A stretch of DNA of 63,708 bases. It comes from an uncultured Lachnospiraceae bacterium (GTDB lineage Bacteria; Bacillota; Clostridia; Lachnospirales; Lachnospiraceae). The notes below the pieces were generated by a model. That model saw nothing but the letters and a program-made list of their open reading frames with translations, ran no database searches and had not been told where the DNA came from. Of this stretch, positions 26,760 to 34,974 are shown in pieces. Position numbers and translations under genes: made by a program. The stretch lies in contig CACXMK010000006.1 of NCBI GenBank assembly GCA_902768735.1, positions 1 to 63,708 on the forward strand, given 5' to 3'. The first letter of the stretch is position 1. Every line of letters starts with the position of its first letter.

Positions 26760-27358
26760 ATCATCTCCAACAGGTACTCTTTGATCTCCTGTTTACAGCG
26801 CGCAAGGTCGTTGTTCTCAAACCGCCTGGTGATGCCCGCCGCCGCGAGGCGTTCCTCCGAAAAGTCATCGCAATCAGCGAGGAAGCGGCGGCAGAATTCT
26901 TTATATTTTGGCATCTTTTCAGCGCGCTCGCGATTGAGGGCCCTCTGCAGGCGCTCTCCGTCTTCTACCTCGACATAAACCGGCACGACACGGTCAGCCC
27001 CATAATAATCGCGCAGCGCGAGATAGGATTCCAGCGTCCCGATGAGGAGCGTGCTGTGGTCTTCGAGGTCGATCTGTCCGTCGTCCGCAGTAAAATAGTA
27101 CCACGGACCGTGCACCGTCTCGTAGCAGCGCGACTCAATGACGCGGCCGGCCCGCTCCAGCGCACGGAAATCCTCTACCGTATAAAAGTTATACTCACGG
27201 CCATTCTCTTCACCGGCACGGATCGGGCGGGTCGTACAGGGAACGAGGCTCTCAAAGGGGAGATCTCCATCACTGAGCAGCATTTTATACAGCGTATCTT
27301 TGCCGGTTCCGCTCTTCCCCATTATGCAGAAAATTTTGTGCGCCCTGCTCTCTCGCAT
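26756..27358 (-). CDS. Guanylate kinase family protein
   Basis: The 200-residue protein has the P-loop MGKSGTGKDTLYK and the GMP-binding segment VPCTTRPIRAGEENGREYNF of guanylate kinases. It would convert GMP plus ATP to GDP plus ADP. The locus normally holds thymidylate kinase (tmk) in Bacillus, so this may be a second Gmk-like kinase with altered specificity. The segment after residue 100 is shorter and more divergent than in housekeeping Gmk. ATG at 27358 and GTG at 27361 are both possible starts; GGAGG fits both. Confidence 0.8.
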   Translation of the reverse strand: MRESRAHKIFCIMGKSGTGKDTLYKMLLSDGDLPFESLVPCTTRPIRAGEENGREYNFYTVEDFRALERAGRVIESRCYETVHGPWYYFTADDGQIDLEDHSTLLIGTLESYLALRDYYGADRVVPVYVEVEDGERLQRALNRERAEKMPKYKEFCRRFLADCDDFSEERLAAAGITRRFENNDLARCKQEIKEYLLEMM

Positions 27359-27405
27359 CACTCAACACCTCCGCGGTTTTGCGCCGGAACTACCATCCGG
27401 ACTTT

Positions 27406-27433
27406 ATTATAACACAGCCCGGAAATTTGTGAC
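27406..27433 (-). promoter_or_regulatory. Promoter of the gmk-holB-ricT operon
   Basis: On the minus strand GTCACA (-35, 27428-27433) is separated by 16 bases from TATAAT (-10, 27406-27411), about 48 bases upstream of the first start. Confidence 0.65.
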
Positions 27434-27473
27434 CACTATCCGGCACGCCCCGGCGGCTGTTAGGAACGGATAC

Positions 27474-27511
27474 TGAGAAAAGCCCCTGCCGGAGTTTCAT
27501 CCGGCAGGGGC
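27474..27511 (-). terminator. Terminator after pyk
   Basis: GCCCCTGCCGGA pairs perfectly with TCCGGCAGGGGC around a six-base loop, followed by CTTTTCTC on the minus strand. It lies 36 bases past the pyk stop. Confidence 0.93.
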
Positions 27512-27546
27512 AGCTTTACAATTCAGATCTGTCACCCATTATGAAA

Positions 27547-28959
27547 TTACCATACTTCGACCACTCGTGTCATATTGGTGTTACCCGCGACGCCGAGCGG
27601 GACGCCCGCCGTCAGGACAACATTGTCTCCCTTTTTCACGAATCCGGCTTTCTTGGCGGCGTCGACCGCTGCGTCAAAGAGCATCTCTTCCCTGTCTTCC
27701 TGCGGAATGTTAAGCGGATAGACATCAAAAAGAATATTCATCTGGCATGCCACCGACTCGCTGATCGTGCATGCGATGATCGGGCAGCTGGGCTTATATC
27801 TGGACAGCCTGTTCGCTGTAAAGCCCGAGATCGTAACCGTGATGATCGCGGCAGCCTTGATATGGCCGGCCACTGTGCAGGTCGCATGCGAGATCGCAGT
27901 CGTGATATCCGTCATATCGTCGTCGAATTCCTTCATGCGACGCCTGTAGTGGATGTCGGACTCGGCGCGGGTCGCTATTTTGGCCATTGTCTTCACGGCT
28001 TCTTCGGGATACGCGCCTGCGGCTGTCTCGCCGGAGAGCATGATCGCGGTCGTCCCATCGTAAATCGCGTTCGCGACGTCGGTCGCCTCCGCGCGCGTGG
28101 GGCGGGGATTCTTCATCATGGAATCCAGCATCTGGGTCGCCGTCACAACGATCTTGCCCATCTGGTTAGCCAGTTTGATGATGCGCTTCTGGATGACCGG
28201 GACGTCTTCGAGCGGAACTTCCACGCCGAGGTCGCCGCGCGCCACCATGACGCCGTCCGCCGCTTCAAGAATCTCCTGGATGTTATTGACGCCCTGGACC
28301 GACTCTATTTTGGCAATGATCTTCATGCGGCTGTTATTGGCCGTGAGGATCTCGCGGATCTCCTGCACGTCTTTGGCTGTGCGCGTAAAAGAAGCGGCGA
28401 TGAAATCGTAGCCCATGCGGCATCCGAATTCGATATCTGCGCGGTCCTGTTTGCTGATGAAAGGCATCGACAGGTCAGCACCGGGGAGGTTCACGCCCTT
28501 GTGGTTGGAAACGGGGCCTCCGTTGATGACCGTGCAGGTCACATCGATGTCCGTCTTCGAGTCAACACGCAGGCCGATCAGGCCGTCGTCGATCAGGATC
28601 ATGCCGCCAACCGCGACATCCGACGGAAGATCCTTGTAGGTGACAGACGCTTTGGTCGCGTCGCCCATGATCTCCTCCGTTGTAAGGGTAAACGTCTGGC
28701 CTCTCTCAAGGATGACCTTGCCGCCCTCAAAATCGCGCAGCCGGATCTCGGGACCTTTGGTGTCGAGAAGGGTCGCGACCGGAACCCCAAGTTCGCGGCG
28801 AAGACGAACGACCCTGCGGAACTTCGCTTCGTGCTCCTCATGGGTGCCGTGAGAAAAATTGAATCTCGCCACATTCATGCCGGCGGCAATGAGCTTACGG
28901 AGCATCTCCTCGCTCTCGCTCGCAGGACCTATCGTGCAGATGATCTTTGTCTTACGCAT
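27547..28959 (-). CDS. pyk: Pyruvate kinase
   Basis: Pyruvate kinase converts PEP and ADP to pyruvate and ATP. Conserved blocks are TKIICTIGPAS at the N-terminus, MNVARFNFSHG, the metal site KIESVQGVNN, MVARGDLGVE and the signature TATQMLDSMMKNPRPTRAE. The 470-residue length means that it lacks the extra C-terminal PEP-utilising domain of Bacillus Pyk. The start has GGAGG. It has its own promoter and terminator. Confidence 0.97.
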   Translation of the reverse strand: MRKTKIICTIGPASESEEMLRKLIAAGMNVARFNFSHGTHEEHEAKFRRVVRLRRELGVPVATLLDTKGPEIRLRDFEGGKVILERGQTFTLTTEEIMGDATKASVTYKDLPSDVAVGGMILIDDGLIGLRVDSKTDIDVTCTVINGGPVSNHKGVNLPGADLSMPFISKQDRADIEFGCRMGYDFIAASFTRTAKDVQEIREILTANNSRMKIIAKIESVQGVNNIQEILEAADGVMVARGDLGVEVPLEDVPVIQKRIIKLANQMGKIVVTATQMLDSMMKNPRPTRAEATDVANAIYDGTTAIMLSGETAAGAYPEEAVKTMAKIATRAESDIHYRRRMKEFDDDMTDITTAISHATCTVAGHIKAAAIITVTISGFTANRLSRYKPSCPIIACTISESVACQMNILFDVYPLNIPQEDREEMLFDAAVDAAKKAGFVKKGDNVVLTAGVPLGVAGNTNMTRVVEVW

Positions 28960-29038
28960 CTTGTATTATTCCTCCTTCCGGATCGGCAAAAACAAACACT
29001 GTGGAAAGCATCGGCTTATAAGTTGTCCGTACTGTAAT

Positions 29039-29067
29039 AGTATAGCACTGCGCAGGAAAATTGTGGA
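29039..29067 (-). promoter_or_regulatory. Promoter of pyk
   Basis: On the minus strand TCCACA (-35, 29062-29067), a 17-base spacer and TGCTATACT (extended -10; TATACT at 29039-29044) lie about 80 bases upstream of the start. Confidence 0.65.
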
Positions 29068-29131
29068 TGGGGAGTTGCGGGGGATCCTGTATTTGATGGG
29101 CTAAGTGAACGGATCCTGTATAGAAAGGAGC

Positions 29132-29149
29132 GGCCGCCTCACGGCGGCC
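29132..29149 (-). terminator. Terminator after murG
   Basis: GGCCGCC pairs with GGCGGCC around GTGA on the minus strand, followed by a modest T-run. It lies just past the murG stop. Confidence 0.7.
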
Positions 29150-29164
29150 ACCCCATACATTGCT

Positions 29165-30271
29165 TCACTTCTGCACTTCCTCGATAAGGCTCATGATGAT
29201 CGGAATCGCGTCAGTCTGATGACTGGCTTTCATGGCCTTCTGATATTTCGCGCGGTTGTTATAGAGATCCACCGCTTTCCCGACAATGAGTTCCGGCGCC
29301 TTCTCGTCCTCAAGGACCTCGCTGAAGCCCTGCTCGGCAAAAGAATTCGCGTTCAGGATCTGGTCGCCGCGGCTTCCTTTGGTCGGCAACGGAATAAGAA
29401 GGCTCGGTATGCCCAGCGCAAGGATCTCACAGATCGCGTTAGCGCCTGCACGAGAGACCATAATGTCGGCAGCCGCGAAGAGGTGCCGCAGGTCTTCTTT
29501 GACATACTCGAACTGGCGGTATCCCTCGACACCTTCAAGCGATGTGTCGAGATTTCCCTTTCCGCAAAGATGAACGATCTGGAACGTCTTTAAAAGCTCG
29601 TCCAGGTTTCCGCGCACCGCGTTGTTGACCGAGACTGCGCCCTGACTTCCCCCCATTACCATCATCACAGGTTTCCCGTCGCTGAACCCGCATAGCAGGA
29701 GGCCCTTCTCGCGCTCGCCCGTGAACAGCTCGCCGCGGATCGGCGTTCCTGTGAGCACCGCCTTATCTGCCGGCAGCATCGCCAGCGTCTCCGGAAAATT
29801 GCAGCAGATCTTGCTGGCCGACGTGAAACACAGCTTGTTCGCAAGTCCGGGCGTCATGTCGGATTCGTGAATGACGCATGGTATTCTGAGTGAGGCGGCT
29901 GCGTGTACAACGGGCACGCTGACAAAACCGCCCTTTGAGAAGACGACGTCCGGTCTGTTTTTCTTGAGAAATCTGCGGGCTTCGCGGAATCCGTGGAGTA
30001 CGCGGAACGGGTCCGTGAAATTCTTAACGTCAAAATACCTCCTGAGCTTCCCTGTTGAGATTCCCACATAAGGCAGTCCGAAATCGGCGATGAGGCTCTT
30101 CTCGATCCCATTCTTGGAGCCGATGTAAGAGATCTCGTAGCCGGCTTCACGAAGATACGGAAGGAGCGCGATGTTCGGCGAGACGTGTCCGGCGGTACCT
30201 CCGCCGGTCAGGACGATTTTTTTGGGGACGTTTTTTTGGGGAACGTTTTTTTCATTAAGTGAGTTTTCCAT
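29165..30271 (-). CDS. murG: UDP-GlcNAc:lipid I N-acetylglucosaminyltransferase
   Basis: MurG adds GlcNAc to lipid I on the inner membrane face to make lipid II. The start at 30271 has GGGAGG, giving 368 residues. Family blocks are VLTGGGTAGHVSPNIAL, SKGGFVSVPVVHAA, HESDMTPGLANK, MVMGGSQGAVSVN and SRAGANAICEI. The N-terminus carries a repeat NVPQKNVPKK encoded by three A7 tracts. It is not in a dcw cluster here; the TSCPD gene lies 23 bases upstream. Confidence 0.96.
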   Translation of the reverse strand: MENSLNEKNVPQKNVPKKIVLTGGGTAGHVSPNIALLPYLREAGYEISYIGSKNGIEKSLIADFGLPYVGISTGKLRRYFDVKNFTDPFRVLHGFREARRFLKKNRPDVVFSKGGFVSVPVVHAAASLRIPCVIHESDMTPGLANKLCFTSASKICCNFPETLAMLPADKAVLTGTPIRGELFTGEREKGLLLCGFSDGKPVMMVMGGSQGAVSVNNAVRGNLDELLKTFQIVHLCGKGNLDTSLEGVEGYRQFEYVKEDLRHLFAAADIMVSRAGANAICEILALGIPSLLIPLPTKGSRGDQILNANSFAEQGFSEVLEDEKAPELIVGKAVDLYNNRAKYQKAMKASHQTDAIPIIMSLIEEVQK

Positions 30272-30294
30272 GGAGCCTCCCATACAGGTAGTAC

Positions 30295-30540
30295 TTACTG
30301 TCCGATCGCTTTCTTGAGCGCCTTGGCCAGCTGGTCAGGGCAGGATGTCCTCTTGAATCCGCAGCGGATCCCCTCGATCTTCGGTATCACATCTTCCGCG
30401 CGGCAACCGGTAACGAGCTTGCTGATTCCCTGCAGGTTGCCGTTGCATCCGCCTGTAAAGCTTACTTTCTGAATGACATGGTTCTCGTCCATTGCGATAT
30501 CGATCATCGAGGAACAGGTTCCGGTAGTTTTATACTTCAT
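30295..30540 (-). CDS. TSCPD domain protein (TIGR03905-like)
   Basis: The 81-residue protein ends in FKRTSCPDQLAKAL, the TSCPD motif that also occurs at the C-terminus of some ribonucleotide reductases. Cysteines at CSS, GGCNGN, TGC, RCG and SCPD are conserved in this family of stand-alone proteins. The role is unknown; a metal-binding or nucleotide-related role is a guess. It lies 23 bases before murG and is probably co-transcribed. Confidence 0.85.
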   Translation of the reverse strand: MKYKTTGTCSSMIDIAMDENHVIQKVSFTGGCNGNLQGISKLVTGCRAEDVIPKIEGIRCGFKRTSCPDQLAKALKKAIGQ

Positions 30541-30654
30541 TCTGAATATTTCCTTTCTTTGTGAATCATACTCTTCTCATCCTGCTCCGCCGGGTGAAAG
30601 AGAAGTTTAGATTATTCTAGCAGAAACCTGCGGGTTTTTCCACTGAGGGAATGA

Positions 30655-30697
30655 ACAGCAAAATCCCCCGAACGCCAAACAGCGCGCGGGGGATTTC
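30655..30697 (-). terminator. Terminator after ptsI
   Basis: AAATCCCCCG pairs with CGGGGGATTT, followed by TTTTGCTG on the minus strand. Confidence 0.85.
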
Positions 30698-30751
30698 TCA
30701 CTTCCAATAAACGAATTCACCCCGCTCTTTAGAGCGAAGCGGCTCGTCTTA

Positions 30752-32377
30752 TTACTTGCTCAGATCCACACTGCGGATGATCTTACGCAGCGGCAGGACG
30801 GACTTCGGATTGACGGACAGCTCGTCTACGCCGGCGCGCAGGAACCACTCAGTCAGGGTCGGGTCTGCGCCGAGCTCGCCGCAGATACCTACCCAGATGC
30901 CGTGCCTGTGACCTGCCTCGACGGTCATCTGGATCGCCTTGAGGACTGCCGGATGATGCGTGTCGGAGAATCTCTCCAGCTTCGCGTTCTGGCGGTCGAT
31001 CGCGCAGAGATACTGTGTCAGGTCGTTGGTGCCCAGTGAGAAGAAATCAACTTCTTCAGCCAGGTCGTCCGCAACGAGAACTGATGCGGGAGTCTCGATC
31101 ATGATACCGAGCTCATACTTGCCAATCTTGTAACCTTCCTTGATCAGCTCTGCCTTGCACTCCTCGAGGATCGCCTTCGCCTCAACAAGCTCCCACTTGC
31201 TGATGATCATCGGGAACATGATTCCCAGATTGCCGTATGCGGATGCGCGAAGAAGCGCTCTGAGCTGTTTCTTGAAGAACGGCTTCCTGGTAAGGCAGAT
31301 ACGGATCGCTCTGAAGCCAAGCGCGGGGTTCTCTTCCTTGTCAAGGTTCATATAGTCGATCGTCTTGTCCGCGCCGATATCGCAGGTACGGATAACGACC
31401 AGCCTGGGAGCCAGAGTCTCAACAACGCGCTTGTAAGCCATGAACTGCTGCTCTTCTGTCGGCTCCTCTTTGCTGTTGAGGTAGACGAACTCGGAGCGGA
31501 ACAGGCCTACGCCTTCTGCGTCATTTTCATTGACAGCGCCCAGATCGGAAGGACCGCCGATGTTCGCATAGACGCGTACGCTCCTGCCGTCGATCGTCGC
31601 GCTGGGTTTGCCCTTGAGTTCCTGAAGAAGCGCCCACTTCTTGACGTCTTCGTCGTGCTTCTTTGTCAGAGTCTCGAGCAGATCCGCCGTAGGCTCAATA
31701 TAGACGCAGCTGTTATAACCATCAAGGATCGCCATCTTGCCATCCCAGCTGTCATCGATCTCTTTGCACTGGATCAGTGAAGGCAGGTTCATGGAGCGGG
31801 CAAGGATCGCGGTGTGGCTGTTGGAAGAGCCTTCTCTCGTGATCATGCCCAGAAGAAGGGACTTGTCAAGCTTGACTGTCTCCGAGGGAGCGAGGTCCTC
31901 AGCAACGAGGATCGAGGGCTCAGTGCCCTGCATGCTGCTCGCGTCATTGCCCATCAGGAAGTCGAGAACGTCAGTCTCAACATCGAGAAGGTCCGCGCTT
32001 CTGGCTCTCATGTAAGGGTCGTCCATCTCTGCGAACATCTGCGCATACTCGTCAAAAGCGGTCTTTGTCGCATATTCCGCACTTCTCTTCTGGCTTGTGA
32101 TGATCTCCTTAGCTGCATCCTGAAGATCCTCGTCCTCGAGCATCAGCTGGTGTGCCTCAAAGATGCCTGCACTCTCTTCGCCGGCGTCTCTCTTTGCCTT
32201 CTCGTACAGAACGCCCTGCTGATCGATCGCCTTCTGGACCGCTTCTTCGAAGCGCGCAAGTTCCTTATCGACATCCTCAACAAGACCCATATTGATGTCA
32301 TAGGTAGGAGCTTTGTAGATCTTGATCTTTCCGATACCGATGCCGTTCAGAATACTTTTACCTGTTGCAACTATCAT
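30752..32377 (-). CDS. ptsI: PTS enzyme I
   Basis: Enzyme I takes phosphate from PEP and passes it to HPr. The 541-residue protein has the phosphorylated His in GMITREGSSNSHTAILARS (near residue 190), the FRSEFVY and DIGADKTIDYMNLDKEENPA segments of the PEP-binding barrel, and the catalytic Cys in GICGELGADP. GGAGG precedes the start. It follows ptsH by 78 bases as one operon. Length is slightly under the usual 570. Confidence 0.97.
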   Translation of the reverse strand: MIVATGKSILNGIGIGKIKIYKAPTYDINMGLVEDVDKELARFEEAVQKAIDQQGVLYEKAKRDAGEESAGIFEAHQLMLEDEDLQDAAKEIITSQKRSAEYATKTAFDEYAQMFAEMDDPYMRARSADLLDVETDVLDFLMGNDASSMQGTEPSILVAEDLAPSETVKLDKSLLLGMITREGSSNSHTAILARSMNLPSLIQCKEIDDSWDGKMAILDGYNSCVYIEPTADLLETLTKKHDEDVKKWALLQELKGKPSATIDGRSVRVYANIGGPSDLGAVNENDAEGVGLFRSEFVYLNSKEEPTEEQQFMAYKRVVETLAPRLVVIRTCDIGADKTIDYMNLDKEENPALGFRAIRICLTRKPFFKKQLRALLRASAYGNLGIMFPMIISKWELVEAKAILEECKAELIKEGYKIGKYELGIMIETPASVLVADDLAEEVDFFSLGTNDLTQYLCAIDRQNAKLERFSDTHHPAVLKAIQMTVEAGHRHGIWVGICGELGADPTLTEWFLRAGVDELSVNPKSVLPLRKIIRSVDLSK

Positions 32378-32455
32378 TCTTTATTACCCTCCTTGTCAAA
32401 ATAAAGAGCGGCTGTCCGGTATTCCCGAACAGCCACACTCATCAATTCGGCAGAA

Positions 32456-32713
32456 TTAGAAGTTCTCTTTCAGGAATTTCTCGATTGCTGCTGCGCAGGC
32501 TTCTTCATCATCGCCATCGACCTGAACAATGATCTCGTCGTTCTGCTTGACGGCCATGCCCATAAGAGCAAGGAGCTTCCTCATATCGCAGCTCTTGTCA
32601 CCCTTCCAAACAGTGATCTTGGAGGTATATTTCTTAGCCTCTTTTACAAGGACACCAGCGGGACGAGCGTGGATTCCAAGGGGATCTGTAACTGTGAATT
32701 TGATTTCTTTCAT
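32456..32713 (-). CDS. ptsH: HPr phosphocarrier protein
   Basis: The start at 32713 has AAAGGAG upstream and gives 85 residues, the standard length. His15 sits in DPLGIHARPAG with Arg17. At position 46, where most Firmicute and E. coli HPr proteins have the regulatory Ser (KSIMGVM pattern), this protein has Lys in MRKLLALMGM, and no Ser lies between 42 and 54. Phosphorylation by HPr kinase at that site would be lost. This is the normal transport form in an operon with ptsI. Confidence 0.95.
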   Translation of the reverse strand: MKEIKFTVTDPLGIHARPAGVLVKEAKKYTSKITVWKGDKSCDMRKLLALMGMAVKQNDEIIVQVDGDDEEACAAAIEKFLKENF

Positions 32714-32786
32714 GGCGTTTCTCCTTTTAACATTTATATGTGTTTTTTTCCGAAATCCGCCTCGCAGACCCCGGATGACTACCATT

Positions 32787-32792
32787 ATTATA
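32787..32792 (-). promoter_or_regulatory. -10 box for ptsH-ptsI
   Basis: A perfect TATAAT lies about 75 bases upstream of ptsH on the minus strand, just after the EIIBCA terminator. The -35 is not clear. Confidence 0.55.
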
Positions 32793-32806
32793 CTACAAAA
32801 ACTGTG

Positions 32807-32857
32807 ATAAAAAAGAGTCCCAAATTAGATTTTATACAAATTTAACCTGAGACTCTT
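32807..32857 (-). terminator. Terminator after the PTS EIIBCA gene
   Basis: A stem of about 14 pairs (AAGAGTCTCAGGTT with AATTTGGGACTCTT, including wobble pairs) is followed by TTTTTTATC on the minus strand, separating the sugar permease from ptsHI. Confidence 0.88.
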
Positions 32858-32947
32858 AACCTATTTAACATTTTTGTCAAAACACTGTTCGCCCCCGTAT
32901 CTGTGTCAGAAAAGGGCTCTTCACTGTCTTGTCAGTTTCGCTCCGGA

Positions 32948-34816
32948 TCACTCAGCGTCAGCGCCAAGCTTGACATCCGAGAAGTCGTCGGAGTTGGTCA
33001 GAAGGACAACGACACAATCCGGGTGGTTGGCCTTCTTGATGGCCTCGCGGTCGAATGTCATGATGAGCTGGCCTGCCTTGACCTTGTCGCCCTCAGCGAC
33101 CAGATCCTCGAAGCCTTCACCGTTCATCGCGACTGTGTCGACACCGACGTGGATCAGGACTTCCATGCCCGCCTCGTTCGCAATGCCGATCGCATGCTTG
33201 GAATCAGCAACGGATGTGATCTCGCCATCGAAAGGAGCAAAGACAACGCCCTCAGTGGGATTGATGCCTACGCCTTCGCCGAGAACGCCGGAAGCAAACG
33301 TGTCATCCGGAATGGCTGCCTGCTCAACAATAGAGCCGACTGCGGGAGCGATGACCTTGCCTGCGTTGCAGCTGATGACTGCATTGGTGGGAGCTGTCAC
33401 CTGAGGAGCAGGAGCTGCTGCTTTCTTCTTGGGCTCTTCTTCCTTCCAGATCACGTTCGTGATCGCGAATGCAAGGCCGCCGGAGATAGCCAGAACGATC
33501 GTGTAAAGCAGAGCGTTGTTGATGGTCAGATAGCCGGGGATACCGGTCACGCCGTAAGCGGAAGCGCCGATTCCCATGAATGCCGCTACGAGTGCGCCTG
33601 CCGCGCCGCCGATCATACCTGCGACGAAGGGCTTGAAGAAGCGCATGTTCACACCGAAGATCGCGGGCTCAGTGATACCGAGTGCTGCGGACATGGAGGA
33701 AGGGATAGCAACAGCCTTGGTCTTCTGGTTCTTGCACTTGATACCTACTGCAAGGCAGGCGCCGAACTGTGCGAAGTTCGCCGCAGATGCGATAGGCATC
33801 CAGGTGTTGAGGCCCTTGGAAGCAAGCATGCCGGCCTCGATGACGTTGTACATGTGGTGCAGACCCATGACAACGGTCGCGGGATAGATAGCGCCCATGA
33901 CGCAGGAGCCGATCGGGTTGGAAACGAGCTTCTCCGCGCCGGAGAGAACGAGTGTCTCAAGACCGGAGAAGATGGGGCCGATAATGGTGAAGGTCACCAG
34001 TGCGGTAACCAGGACCGTGGTCAGAGGAGTCACGAACAGGTCGATCATTTCCGGTACTACCTTGTGCAGCTTGGCTTCAAGCTTGGACATAAACAGTACC
34101 GCCAGCATGACCGGAATAACGTGTCCTTGGTAACCCAGCTGGTTGATCTGGCCGAGCGTGTAGTTCTCGGTGATCTTGATGTGGCCGAACAGATACCATA
34201 CATCGTAGCCGTTCGCGGCGTTCCAGCCGTTGGTCAGAGCGGAGTGGATCATCATCAGACCGATAACGGCGCCGAGGAAGATATTTCCGCCGAAAACTCT
34301 CGCCGCGGAGATCGCAACGATAACAGGCAGATACGCAAATGCGGTGTTCGCAGCCATATCCAGGAATGCGAACCAGTCGGTGTCGCCAAAGCCGAGGCCC
34401 GGGATCTTCGCCAGCGCTTCGACCAGACCCATCATAAGACCGGATGCAACGATCGCAGGCAGGATCGGAACGAATACGTCGCCGATGGGCTTGAGCAGAC
34501 GGATGTACCAGGGCTGCTTTGCAGCAGCTGCCGCCTTGACGTCTTCCTTGGAAGCAGCGGACGCGCCTGTGATTGCCAGGAACTCGTCATAGACCTTGTT
34601 GACGGTGCCGGTGCCAATGATCAGCTGCAGCTGTCCGTTGGATTCGAACATGCCCTTGACGCCGTCGACGTTCTCGAGTGCTTCCTTGTTGACCTTGCCG
34701 TTGTCAGCGATGACAAGGCGCAGTCTGGTAGCGCAGTGTGCTGCTGATACAACGTTGGAGCCGCCTCCGATATTATCGGAGATCTCTTGGGCACACTTAT
34801 GATAATCTAATGCCAT
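32948..34816 (-). CDS. Sucrose-class PTS permease EIIBCA
   Basis: The 622-residue protein is a fused permease. EIIB (about 1-80) carries the phosphorylated Cys28 in SAAHCATRLRL. EIIC (about 100-460) has about ten membrane helices and ends in GITEPAIFGVNMRF, the conserved substrate loop of the glucose superfamily. EIIA (about 485-620) has VLIHVGVDTVAMNG with the active His. The EIIB and EIIC segments most resemble ScrA sucrose permeases, though trehalose or beta-glucoside are possible. A cre/LacI-type operator overlies its start of transcription. There is no sucrose-6-phosphate hydrolase in the window. Confidence 0.9.
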   Translation of the reverse strand: MALDYHKCAQEISDNIGGGSNVVSAAHCATRLRLVIADNGKVNKEALENVDGVKGMFESNGQLQLIIGTGTVNKVYDEFLAITGASAASKEDVKAAAAAKQPWYIRLLKPIGDVFVPILPAIVASGLMMGLVEALAKIPGLGFGDTDWFAFLDMAANTAFAYLPVIVAISAARVFGGNIFLGAVIGLMMIHSALTNGWNAANGYDVWYLFGHIKITENYTLGQINQLGYQGHVIPVMLAVLFMSKLEAKLHKVVPEMIDLFVTPLTTVLVTALVTFTIIGPIFSGLETLVLSGAEKLVSNPIGSCVMGAIYPATVVMGLHHMYNVIEAGMLASKGLNTWMPIASAANFAQFGACLAVGIKCKNQKTKAVAIPSSMSAALGITEPAIFGVNMRFFKPFVAGMIGGAAGALVAAFMGIGASAYGVTGIPGYLTINNALLYTIVLAISGGLAFAITNVIWKEEEPKKKAAAPAPQVTAPTNAVISCNAGKVIAPAVGSIVEQAAIPDDTFASGVLGEGVGINPTEGVVFAPFDGEITSVADSKHAIGIANEAGMEVLIHVGVDTVAMNGEGFEDLVAEGDKVKAGQLIMTFDREAIKKANHPDCVVVLLTNSDDFSDVKLGADAE

Positions 34817-34860
34817 AATGTTTCCTCCCTTTCAGATTACTTGTGAATGGCAGTCAATAC

Positions 34861-34874
34861 TGAAAACGATTACA
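34861..34874. promoter_or_regulatory. LacI/CcpA-type operator at the PTS promoter
   Basis: TGAAAACGATTACA matches every position of the cre consensus TGWNANCGNTNWCA. It lies about 14 bases past the -10 box, near the expected transcript start. The reverse complement is identical to the site at 38967-38980. Confidence 0.85.
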
Positions 34875-34888
34875 GTACTAACCATTTT

Positions 34889-34917
34889 ATTTTAATTTAA
34901 TATTTATTGTATGTAAA
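34889..34917 (-). promoter_or_regulatory. Promoter of the PTS EIIBCA gene
   Basis: On the minus strand TTTACA (-35, 34912-34917), a 17-base AT-rich spacer and TAAAAT (-10, 34889-34894) precede the operator. Confidence 0.75.
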
Positions 34918-34974
34918 TCGTGTTTTCTATTGAACTTACCACCGTCAATTTGTGCAATATGCTACAAGAGATCT

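Noticed and set aside
32903-34747. Plus-strand open frame of 614 codons opposite the PTS gene
   Set aside because: It is the reverse image of the EIIBCA gene, without motifs or ribosome site.
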